Shown: positions 24,786-31,133 of the stretch, piece by piece
Position numbering within the stretch: the first letter of the stretch is position 1
Layout of the letters: every line of letters begins with the position of its first letter
NCBI GenBank assembly: GCA_016283985.1
Contig: JAEENZ010000186.1
Span: 1-31,133, forward strand
Direction of reading: 5' to 3'
DNA from: Bacteroidales bacterium
GTDB lineage: Bacteria > Bacteroidota > Bacteroidia > Bacteroidales > UBA932
DNA: 31,133 nt
Made by a program: the position numbers and the translations under genes
Notes under the pieces: model-generated
What the model saw: only the letters and a program-made list of their open reading frames with translations
Databases searched by the model: none
Told to the model about the DNA's origin: nothing

Positions 24786-25712
24786 ATGACACGCACAATC
24801 ATAGGCATAGGCGAGACGGTGCTGGACATCGTCTTCAAGAACGGGCAGCCGCAGGCGGCGGTGCCGGGCGGATCAGTGTTCAATTCCATGATTTCGCTGG
24901 GGCGAACGGTAGGGAGAAAAACTCCAGAGGTAAAGCTAATCATGGAATCGCAGGTAGGGAATGACTATGTGGCGGACCTGATGACCGATTTCATGGGCCA
25001 GAACGGTATCAGCACCGAGGGAATCAAGCGCGCGAAGGGACAGAGCGTGGTTTCGCTCGCCATGCTCGACAGCAACAACAACGCTCATTACGAGTTCTAC
25101 CGCGACAAGGACATGCCCGCGTTCCAAACACCCGACACCCCGGTCTATCCCGACGACATCGTGCTGTTCGGTTCTTTCTTCGCGGTCAGCCCCGTCACGG
25201 GTCCCCAGACCCAGGCCTTCATAAAGAAAGCCCGCGAGGCCGGAGCCATCGTCTACTATGATATAAACTTCCGCAAGAACCACCCTGTGCCGCCGGAGAC
25301 CATCGAAGCGAACATCGCCCTGGCGGACATCGTGCGCGGTTCCTCCGACGACCTGGAGCTCCTCTACGGCAGTTCGGATGCCGTCCGCATCTACGCGGAG
25401 CGCATCTCCCGGCTCTGCCGGAACTTCATCTGCACCCGCGGAGGCGACGATGCTGAGGTCTTCTCTCCCGGCGTGCACGCCACATTCCCCACTGCACCGG
25501 TAGAAAAAGTCGTTTCCACCATCGGTGCCGGGGACAACTTCAATGCGGGAATCCTATATGCACTGGTGAAGAACGGCATCGGCAAGGATAGGCTGAAGAG
25601 CCTTTCGGCGGATGACTGGGCGCAGTTGGTGCCAGTGGCAATGAAGTTCTCGGCCAACGTGTGCGGCAGCATGTTCAATTATGTAGATCCGGATTTCGCC
25701 GACTCTATTTAG
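24786..25712 (+). CDS. PfkB-family sugar kinase, fructokinase-like
   Basis: The 308-residue cytoplasmic kinase has the fructokinase-type start IGIGETVLDIVFKNGQ, the PGGSVFNSMISLGR glycine-rich region and the C-terminal signature STIGAGDNFNAGI, with catalytic Asp250. The DYVADLMTDFMGQNGIST segment and YYDINFRKNH are typical of carbohydrate kinases of this family. Fructose is a likely substrate but is not proven by sequence. It is the third gene of a three-gene operon with the other PfkB kinase. Its stop overlaps the convergent Sm_multidrug_ex gene by eight bases, so no room exists for an intergenic terminator. Confidence 0.82.
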   Translation: MTRTIIGIGETVLDIVFKNGQPQAAVPGGSVFNSMISLGRTVGRKTPEVKLIMESQVGNDYVADLMTDFMGQNGISTEGIKRAKGQSVVSLAMLDSNNNAHYEFYRDKDMPAFQTPDTPVYPDDIVLFGSFFAVSPVTGPQTQAFIKKAREAGAIVYYDINFRKNHPVPPETIEANIALADIVRGSSDDLELLYGSSDAVRIYAERISRLCRNFICTRGGDDAEVFSPGVHATFPTAPVEKVVSTIGAGDNFNAGILYALVKNGIGKDRLKSLSADDWAQLVPVAMKFSANVCGSMFNYVDPDFADSI

Positions 25713-26181
25713 CCAGCGAGATGGCGCCGACCACTCCAAGGGAGGCGATCAGCATTATCACACCTGCGAGGAGTACGCCAAGAAGGACGTACAGTACGCT
25801 CTTTTTGAAATCCATGTTCAGGAAACTGGCCGCCAGTGTGCCGGTCCACGCTCCCGTACCGGGCAGCGGGATGCCGACGAACAGCAGCAGGGCGATGTAG
25901 AGGCCGCGTCCGGCCTTGGATTCCAGCTTCACCCTGGCCTTGTCTCCCTTTTCCAGGCACCAGCGGAAGAATCCGCCGATGACTTTCTTGTCCTTTCCCC
26001 ATTCCAACACCCTGCGCGCAAACAAGAAGATGAATGGTACGGGCAACATGTTCCCCACCACCGCGATGATCATCGACGGCCAGAGCGGCAGCCCCATGCC
26101 AACGGCATACGGCACGGCACCGCGCAGCTCGATCAGCGGCACCATGGAAATCAGGAAAACTATGATGTATTTTTTGAGCAT
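25705..26181 (-). CDS. Sm_multidrug_ex (COG2426) family membrane protein
   Basis: The 158-residue protein has four to five hydrophobic helices (KKYIIVFLISMVPLIELRGA, IIAVVGNMLPVPFIFLFA, LYIALLLFVGIPLPGTGAWT and VLYVLLGVLLAGVIMLIASL). The motif GIPLPGTGAWTG is typical of this small export-protein family, whose name rests on weak evidence; a real drug substrate is not known. I chose the Met at 26181 because the longer upstream frame adds a non-conserved Ile/Phe-rich stretch and crosses a -7 promoter box. It diverges from the operon starting at 26251 and runs tail-to-tail into the fructokinase-like gene. Confidence 0.83.
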   Translation of the reverse strand: MLKKYIIVFLISMVPLIELRGAVPYAVGMGLPLWPSMIIAVVGNMLPVPFIFLFARRVLEWGKDKKVIGGFFRWCLEKGDKARVKLESKAGRGLYIALLLFVGIPLPGTGAWTGTLAASFLNMDFKKSVLYVLLGVLLAGVIMLIASLGVVGAISLAK

Positions 26182-26189
26182 CGCAGCCG

Positions 26190-26228
26190 CAAAGATAGTG
26201 AATATGCTTTGAAAAAAGATTATATTTG
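26190..26228. promoter_or_regulatory. Overlapping divergent promoters (Sm_multidrug_ex gene / six-gene alarmone operon)
   Basis: TATCTTTG on the minus strand (26190-26197) and TATATTTG on the plus strand (26221-26228) match TAnnTTTG and lie 31 bases apart. The minus box ends eight bases before the ATG at 26181; the plus box is 22 bases before the ATG at 26251. Geometry and much of the sequence match 23299-23338. Confidence 0.55.
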
Positions 26229-26250
26229 TAGAATTCAACCCTATATAATA

Positions 26251-26820
26251 ATGAAACGCAATCTATTAGCCATTATTCTGACCTTTGCTGCCATGGTTGC
26301 CGCGAACGCCCAGACGATCGACTTCTCCCTCAACAGGGACCGCTACGAAGTTGGCATCAATTTGAGCCAGGTAGCCACAAACACCAAATACTCCCGACTA
26401 ACCCTCGGCGGGAGCCTGATGGCATGGGGCGTCTATCTGGATATCACCACGGCCCTGCCGCAGCACAGATACGACAACACCGTCAGCGACACAAAGTGGA
26501 ACGACGACAAAGCGGTCCTCATCAATGCAGGATATCAGGTACCGCTTCTCAAATGGTTCAGGATTATGCCGCTGGTCGGATACATGCAGACGAACGAAGG
26601 CATCACGGATGCTTCAAAATTAAACGCTGAAGCCGATGATACTTCAATCACACTTTATCATCCCTACAAAGTAACTCCCGGCACCAGGACCCACTATTTC
26701 AACTTTGGCGGAGGAATTTCCGTACAGCCCCTGAAGTGGTTCAGCATCAACCTGATATACACCCGCTATTCCATCCAGGGCGGGATAGGAATCAATTTAA
26801 TGGCTTTTTCACATGAATAA
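26251..26820 (+). CDS. Small exported, probably outer-membrane beta-barrel protein
   Basis: The 189-residue protein has a signal peptide ending ANAQ (about residue 21). I use the Met at 26251 because it is followed at once by KRNLLAIILTFAAM, while the longer frame would place the signal internally and cross the promoter. The mature part alternates polar and aromatic residues in strands (YLDITTALPQ, FRIMPLVGYMQ, YFNFGGGISVQPLKWFSINL), as in small 8-strand outer-membrane barrels. I do not recognise a named family. It is first in an overlapping operon with a VanX-like peptidase and alarmone enzymes; its stop overlaps the next start by eight bases. Confidence 0.7.
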   Translation: MKRNLLAIILTFAAMVAANAQTIDFSLNRDRYEVGINLSQVATNTKYSRLTLGGSLMAWGVYLDITTALPQHRYDNTVSDTKWNDDKAVLINAGYQVPLLKWFRIMPLVGYMQTNEGITDASKLNAEADDTSITLYHPYKVTPGTRTHYFNFGGGISVQPLKWFSINLIYTRYSIQGGIGINLMAFSHE

Positions 26821-27502
26821 AAGTGTACTTTTCCTGCTGTTGGTCTTTTTATTGGCCGGCTGCTGCCAAAGCAGGGAAGACCGCGCTTTCGAGAAGGCAT
26901 TCGTCAACATCACCGACGTGGTTCCGGATGTTATCCTGGAAATCCGCTATTTCGGTACCTATAATTTCGTGGGCACCCGCATTGACGGATATCTTCAGCC
27001 AACCGCCCTGCTTACAAAGGAAGCCGCCGCGGCCCTGAAAGAAGTCAGCGACGAGATGATTGCCAAGGGCTACCGGCTCAAGATTTACGATGCCTACCGC
27101 CCGCAGTGTGCGGTGGATCACTTCGTCCGCTGGGCAGCCGACGTGCCCGACACTCTGATGAAGCGCTACTTCTATCCGGATCTGGACAAGAGCGTACTCT
27201 TCGAGCAGGATTACATAATGGCCAAGAGCGGGCACACGCGAGGCTCCACCGTAGATTTGACCCTGTTTGACATGACAACGGAAAAAGAGGTGGACATGGG
27301 CGGGACCTTCGACTGGTTCGGAGAGGAAAGCCATCCGGACTATACCGCCATTACCGAACAGCAGTTCGCCAACAGGATGCTTCTTCGCGACGCCATGCTC
27401 CGCCACGGCTTCAAGCCCCTGGAAAGCGAATGGTGGCATTTCACCCTGGCCGACGAGCCTTATAAAGACATTTATTTCAATCACCCTGTAACACAACTCT
27501 GA
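26813..27502 (+). CDS. VanX-like D-alanyl-D-alanine dipeptidase lipoprotein (M15D family)
   Basis: The 229-residue protein has a lipoprotein signal (LAGC, Cys17) and a peptidase M15 domain. The VanX-type residues are all present: Arg96 in YDAYRP, zinc ligands His141 and Asp148 in SGHTRGSTVDLTLFD, and the catalytic Glu206 and zinc ligand His209 in EWWHF. It would hydrolyse D-Ala-D-Ala or a related dipeptide from cell-wall turnover in the periplasm. VanX in enterococci is cytoplasmic, so this exported version is more likely for murein recycling than for glycopeptide resistance. The stop overlaps the synthetase start by one base (TGATG), linking wall metabolism and alarmone genes on one transcript. 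Confidence 0.9.
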   Translation: MNKSVLFLLLVFLLAGCCQSREDRAFEKAFVNITDVVPDVILEIRYFGTYNFVGTRIDGYLQPTALLTKEAAAALKEVSDEMIAKGYRLKIYDAYRPQCAVDHFVRWAADVPDTLMKRYFYPDLDKSVLFEQDYIMAKSGHTRGSTVDLTLFDMTTEKEVDMGGTFDWFGEESHPDYTAITEQQFANRMLLRDAMLRHGFKPLESEWWHFTLADEPYKDIYFNHPVTQL

Positions 27503-28581
27503 TGGATATCCACTCACAGGAACTGCTGGAGCAGTATCGCAGCCTGCTGCCGGTTTATTCAGAAATGGCGGAGATCATCCCCGAAAAGCTGAAGGGCTTT
27601 TTCGATGATGCGGGGCTCATCGTAGCTGCCGTGGAACATCGCGTCAAGACGGAAGGATCCCTTACCGGCAAACTTCAGCTCAAAGGGAACAAGTACTCCA
27701 GCATCTACGACATCACCGACATAATCGGGATTCGCGTCATCACCTTCTATATAGATGACGTGGACAAGGTTGCATCCGTGCTGGAGCGCCTTTTCGAAAT
27801 CGACTGGGAGAATTCCGTAGACAAGCGCAAGGCGCACGAGACAGACAGTTTCGGTTACCTGTCCCTTCACTACATCTGCCGCATCCCGGAAAGTGCATAT
27901 ACCGACCCTGAGCACCCTGAGATCAATAAAATACGCTTTGAGGTGCAGATGCGCACCGTACTGCAGCACGCGTGGGCGAACATGAACCACGATACTGGCT
28001 ACAAGAGCGGGGTGGAGATCCCGAAAGTGTATCTTCGCAACCTCAGCCGGCTGGCCGGCATGCTGGAACTGGTGGATGACGAGTTCAGCCGTATCCGCCG
28101 GGAACTGGCCGATTATCGCCGCAAGGTGCAGCAACTGGTGGCATCCGGCAACCTCTCCGAGGTGGCCCTGGACGGTGATTCCTTCCGCAGCTACATCAGC
28201 ATCAAACCTTTTGACCGGCTCAACCGCCGCATCGCATCCATCAACCAGGCGGAAATCCAGGAAGTGGACCTTTCAAACTTCCTCCCCCTGTTCCAGGCCA
28301 TGCGCTTTACCACTCTCGGGGACATCCAGAATATGATAAAGGATTTCTCCGAGGCCGCCTACCAGATCGCCTGCTTCCAGATAGGCCTGACGGACCTGGA
28401 CATCCTCGCTTCCAGCGTGGCGCCCCAGAACCTCTGCACGGCCTACATCCTCAAGAACGGAGGCGGCAAGGTGGGCCTGAAGTTGATGCTGGAAGAGCTG
28501 AACGGCCCCTCCGAGAGCAACGAGTACATGGCGGAGTTCCTGGTGGAGCAGAGCAAGGACCTACCTTTCATGAATCAGTAG
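27502..28581 (+). CDS. RelA/SpoT-type (p)ppGpp synthetase, stand-alone
   Basis: The 359-residue cytoplasmic protein has a RelA/SpoT synthetase domain at about residues 20-200. Key motifs are intact: R47-x-K49-x3-S53-x3-K57 (EHRVKTEGSLTGKL), DIIGIR (Asp73, Arg78), FGYLSLHY (117-124, the YxSxH nucleotide site) and E147-x-Q149-x-R151-T followed by HAWANMNHD. It has no HD hydrolase, TGS or ACT domain, so it is a long small-alarmone-synthetase type. A predicted helical linker (RRELADYRRKVQQL) is followed by about 145 residues of unknown regulatory sequence. The hydrolase partner is the next gene, three bases on. The product is probably pppGpp/ppGpp; a pyrophosphorylated nucleotide of another kind, as in some toxic homologues, is possible. 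Confidence 0.88.
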   Translation: MDIHSQELLEQYRSLLPVYSEMAEIIPEKLKGFFDDAGLIVAAVEHRVKTEGSLTGKLQLKGNKYSSIYDITDIIGIRVITFYIDDVDKVASVLERLFEIDWENSVDKRKAHETDSFGYLSLHYICRIPESAYTDPEHPEINKIRFEVQMRTVLQHAWANMNHDTGYKSGVEIPKVYLRNLSRLAGMLELVDDEFSRIRRELADYRRKVQQLVASGNLSEVALDGDSFRSYISIKPFDRLNRRIASINQAEIQEVDLSNFLPLFQAMRFTTLGDIQNMIKDFSEAAYQIACFQIGLTDLDILASSVAPQNLCTAYILKNGGGKVGLKLMLEELNGPSESNEYMAEFLVEQSKDLPFMNQ

Positions 28582-28584
28582 CTT

Positions 28585-29169
28585 ATGGCAAACAAACCCC
28601 TGAATACAGACCTGCTGGACCGCGCGATAGTGTTCGCGGTCCGCGCCCATGCAGGCACAGAACGCCGCGGCAAGGGCTTCCCCTACATTGTACACCCCAT
28701 GGAGGCCGTGGCCATCGTGTCCACGATGACATCCGACCAGGAGCTCCTGGCCGCCGCCGCACTGCACGATACGGTGGAGGATACGGACGTGACGGTGGAG
28801 GATCTCCGCAGGGAATTCGGGGACCGCATAGCTGCGCTGGTGGCGGATGAGAGCGACGAGTTCGAGGACGGGGTGAGCGAGGAGGATAGCTGGCACGCGC
28901 GCAAGCAGGCCGCCATCGACCGTCTCGCACGCGCCTCGCACGATGCAAAGATGGTCGCCCTCGGCGACAAACTCTCAAACATGAGGGCCATCGCACGCGA
29001 CTACGCGGTGCAGGGAGATGCCTTCTGGAACCTTTTCCATGTGACTGACCGCCGCGAGCACGAATGGCACTACCGCGGCCTCGCCGATTCCCTCCGGGAG
29101 CTTTCGGACACATTCGCCTTTCAGGAATTTGAACAACTTATAAACCAGGTATTCGATGGACGCAATTAA
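28585..29169 (+). CDS. HD-domain (p)ppGpp hydrolase (SpoT/MESH1-like), stand-alone
   Basis: The 194-residue protein is almost entirely an HD phosphohydrolase. It shows VRAHAGTERRGKGFPYIVHP (19-38, with His37), ALHDTVEDTD (His61, Asp62, Glu65, Asp66) and LGDKLSNMRAI (Asp128). These match the manganese-dependent hydrolase half of Rel/SpoT and of small alarmone hydrolases such as MESH1. It would cleave the 3'-pyrophosphate of the alarmone made by the upstream synthetase, so the pair forms a split Rel. A similar pairing occurs in the toxic-synthetase/antitoxin-hydrolase modules (FaRel type), so an antitoxin role must be considered. It overlaps the next gene by 14 bases. Confidence 0.88.
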   Translation: MANKPLNTDLLDRAIVFAVRAHAGTERRGKGFPYIVHPMEAVAIVSTMTSDQELLAAAALHDTVEDTDVTVEDLRREFGDRIAALVADESDEFEDGVSEEDSWHARKQAAIDRLARASHDAKMVALGDKLSNMRAIARDYAVQGDAFWNLFHVTDRREHEWHYRGLADSLRELSDTFAFQEFEQLINQVFDGRN

Positions 29170-29986
29170 GATTTCCCTGAACGATTACATCCTCTCCGGC
29201 GGCGGCGCCAACGGCGAGAGTTTCGACCACAAGACCGATCCTTCGGTGATGCTGAAGCTCTATTTCCCCGGCAAGATACAGCAGCCTCTGGACGAGATGA
29301 ACCTGGCCCGCAAGGTGTACGAGCTGGGCATTCCCACCCCGGAACCCGGAGAATACGTGGTGACGGAGGACGGCCGCTACGGCATCCGCTTCAAGCGCAT
29401 CGTGGGCAAGAAATCCTACTCACGCGCCACGGCCGACGAGCCGGAAAAAGTGGGGCAGTTTGCCAGTGAGTTCGCTCAGATGTGCCTTAAACTGCACTCC
29501 ACTCATGTGGACACCAAGGCTTTCGAGAACGTGAAGGACCGCTATTACAGGCTTTTGGCGGAGAATCCATTCTTTACATCCGCAGAGAAGGACAAACTCG
29601 GGAAATTCATCGCCGACACCCCTGATGAAGATACGGCCATTCACGGCGACCTGCAGTTCAGCAATGCTATTTTCGTAGGCGACAAACGCTATTTCATCGA
29701 CCTTGGAGACTTCTGCTGGGGCAACCATCTCTTCGACGTGGGGATGGTCTATGTGTGCTGCTGCCTGAGCGACGAGCCCTTCATCCAGGAGACCTTCCAC
29801 ATGCCAAAAGCCCTTTCCATCCGCTTCTGGCAGGAGTTTGCACCCGCATATTTCGGAGCCGGCCGCAGCCTGAAAGACATAGAGGAAGAAATCGGCCCTT
29901 ATGCAGGGCTCAAGACCATAATCATCGAGCGGGATACCAAGCGCCCCATGCCTGAATTCCGCGAACAGCTCCGGAGCGTCCTATGA
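29156..29986 (+). CDS. Aminoglycoside-phosphotransferase-fold kinase (TIGR02172-like)
   Basis: The 276-residue cytoplasmic kinase has an ATP-binding lysine in VMLKLYF (Lys34), the Brenner motif IHGDLQFSN (His163, Asp165, Asn170) and the metal-binding motif FIDLGD (Asp182, Asp185). It resembles the paralogous phosphotransferase family TIGR02172 first noted in Fibrobacter; the assignment is from memory. The natural substrate is not known, and an antibiotic-resistance role should not be assumed. Its position between an alarmone hydrolase and a SpoIIE phosphatase, overlapping both (14 and 4 bases), suggests a signalling role, perhaps phosphorylating a protein or small molecule in the same circuit. 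Confidence 0.8.
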   Translation: MDAIKISLNDYILSGGGANGESFDHKTDPSVMLKLYFPGKIQQPLDEMNLARKVYELGIPTPEPGEYVVTEDGRYGIRFKRIVGKKSYSRATADEPEKVGQFASEFAQMCLKLHSTHVDTKAFENVKDRYYRLLAENPFFTSAEKDKLGKFIADTPDEDTAIHGDLQFSNAIFVGDKRYFIDLGDFCWGNHLFDVGMVYVCCCLSDEPFIQETFHMPKALSIRFWQEFAPAYFGAGRSLKDIEEEIGPYAGLKTIIIERDTKRPMPEFREQLRSVL

Positions 29987-31133
29987 AAGTCACAGAAGTA
30001 GTACGCCAATGGTCCCGCGCCGGGCTGATGATAATAATCGTGGTTGTCGCCACGCTTGAAGCAAGTTCCATCCTTCAGTATACCTTCTCCCGCAAGGGCA
30101 TGCAGCAAGAGGCGAACAACCGTGCCGAGAGCCAGCTGGAAGCGGCCCAGAACAAGATCATGGACATCATCAACCAGGCCGAGGCCGCGGTGCGGAACAG
30201 CGTGTGGATCGCCGAGTGGTGCATGAGCGTGCCCGACAGCCTGCAGCGGGTGGCACAGCGCATCGTTCAGGACAATCCCGTGGTGGTTGGCTCCACGGTG
30301 GCCATGGTGCCCGGGTATCTGCCCGACAGGCCCCTGTTCTCCCCATATGTGTTCCAGGCTCCCGGCGGGGAACTGAAGTTTTCCTCCCTTGCAACCGAAG
30401 AATACGATTATCCTTCCCAGGAATGGTTTTTCAAGGCCCTGGAGAGCGAGTCCGGTTACTGGTCTGAACCTTATATAGATACGGGCGGAGGCGACATCCT
30501 CATGACCACGTTCTCCATGCCCGTCAAGGACTATAACGGCGTAACCGCCGCCGTGCTCACGGCAGACATATCATTGGACTGGCTCACGGACCTGGTGGGG
30601 AACATGACCGTCTATCCCAACGCCTACAACATGGTCATCAGCCGAGCCGGACAGATAATGGTCTGCCCCGTGGAGACCCTTGTGATGCACAACACCATCG
30701 AGGACCTGATCCATCGCATGGATGACACCTCGGCCACACACAAACTCAGCCAGGCCCTGTTGTCCGGAGAATCCGGCCACACGCATATCAAATACAACGG
30801 GAGAAGCGATTTCGTTTATTTCACGCCCGTAGAACGCACCGGATGGTCCATGTCCATCGTGATTCCGGAAAGCGAAATTTTCCGCAACCTGAAGAATGTC
30901 AGCCTCATGGTCGTCGTTTTCCAGATTCTCGGAATCCTTATGCTAATCCTCATGTTCCGCTCGATGTTCAGGCATTACGAGCAGAACAAGAAACTCAACG
31001 AAAAGCGCGAGCGCATGGAGGGGGAACTCAGCATCGCCAGCGGCATACAGATGTCGATGGTCCCCAAGGTGTTCCCTCCCTTCCCTGAGCGCCACGACCT
31101 GGACATGGCTGCCGACATAGTGCCAGCCAAGGA
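29983..31133 (+). CDS. Membrane sensor with SpoIIE/PP2C-type phosphatase domain (partial, cut by window end)
   Basis: At least 383 residues are present and the frame is open to the window end. One transmembrane segment (about 13-30, AGLMIIIVVVATLEASSI) leads to a periplasmic sensor of about 270 residues. That region looks like a double-Cache domain (YPSQEWFFKALESESGYWSE, ILMTTFSMPVKD, GVTAAVLTADISLDWLTDLV). A second membrane segment (about 305-327, NVSLMVVVFQILGILMLILM) follows, and from about residue 351 the start of a RsbU/SpoIIE PP2C phosphatase (ASGIQMSMVPKVFPPFPERH). It probably dephosphorylates an anti-sigma-antagonist (STAS) protein upon an extracellular signal. Partner genes may lie just beyond the window. 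It overlaps the kinase gene by four bases (ATGA). Confidence 0.88.
   Translation, partial: MKVTEVVRQWSRAGLMIIIVVVATLEASSILQYTFSRKGMQQEANNRAESQLEAAQNKIMDIINQAEAAVRNSVWIAEWCMSVPDSLQRVAQRIVQDNPVVVGSTVAMVPGYLPDRPLFSPYVFQAPGGELKFSSLATEEYDYPSQEWFFKALESESGYWSEPYIDTGGGDILMTTFSMPVKDYNGVTAAVLTADISLDWLTDLVGNMTVYPNAYNMVISRAGQIMVCPVETLVMHNTIEDLIHRMDDTSATHKLSQALLSGESGHTHIKYNGRSDFVYFTPVERTGWSMSIVIPESEIFRNLKNVSLMVVVFQILGILMLILMFRSMFRHYEQNKKLNEKRERMEGELSIASGIQMSMVPKVFPPFPERHDLDMAADIVPAK

Noticed and set aside
29156..29986. APH-fold kinase as an aminoglycoside-resistance gene
   Set aside because: Shared fold motifs alone do not show drug modification, and the operon context points to signalling.
1..31133. CRISPR arrays, insertion sequences, rRNA genes
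   Set aside because: No regularly spaced repeats, transposase-like frames or rRNA sequence were noticed.

Overview
The window is a piece of a bacterial chromosome, almost certainly from a Bacteroidales member (phylum Bacteroidota) of fairly high G+C. The evidence is a SusC/SusD pair, an ECF sigma/FecR/TonB-receptor/DUF4249 cassette, many short lipoproteins with Bacteroidota-type lipoboxes, and several -7 promoter boxes of the form TAnnTTTG instead of a sigma70-type -10. I cannot name the genus. Coding density is very high, with tightly packed, often overlapping genes.

Region 1 (44-12648, + strand) is a nutrient-acquisition locus: ribokinase, SusC-like transporter, SusD-like lipoprotein, three consecutive lipoprotein members of the ADP-ribosylglycohydrolase family, a two-part lipoprotein esterase and a small lipoprotein. 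A shared bidirectional terminator (12666-12701) follows. Its content resembles the ribose-utilisation (rus) loci of Bacteroides: ribose-containing molecules would be bound at the surface, cleaved by the lipoprotein hydrolases, and the freed ribose phosphorylated by the kinase. The triplication of the hydrolase, its altered metal-binding motifs and the added esterase are the unusual parts.

Region 2 (12704-16352) is an L-rhamnose module: rhaB-rhaA on the minus strand, divergent from an AraC-type regulator, with symmetric inverted repeats in the 82-bp shared promoter region. It is followed by an AT-rich HNH-nuclease gene (16368-16781) with the look of an insertion, a possible gene remnant, and a perfect 16-bp hairpin.

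Region 3 (17030-22065, minus strand) is a trans-envelope signalling and uptake cassette. It runs ECF sigma factor, FecR-type anti-sigma factor, TonB-dependent receptor with an N-terminal STN signalling domain, then a DUF4249 lipoprotein. A tRNA-Arg(UCU) gene lies just upstream.

Region 4 (22298-26181) holds housekeeping-like genes: a flippase-like membrane protein (minus), an operon of two PfkB-family sugar/nucleoside kinases separated by a DUF6913-like gene (plus), and a small membrane protein of the Sm_multidrug_ex family (minus).

Region 5 (26251 to the end, plus strand) is a six-gene overlapping operon: small outer-membrane-type protein, VanX-like D-Ala-D-Ala dipeptidase lipoprotein, RelA/SpoT-type (p)ppGpp synthetase, separate HD-type (p)ppGpp hydrolase, aminoglycoside-phosphotransferase-fold kinase, and the start of a membrane-bound sensor/SpoIIE (PP2C) phosphatase cut by the window end. 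It looks like a cell-envelope/alarmone/phospho-signalling cassette and is, with the triple-hydrolase ribose locus, the most interesting candidate for an undescribed system here.
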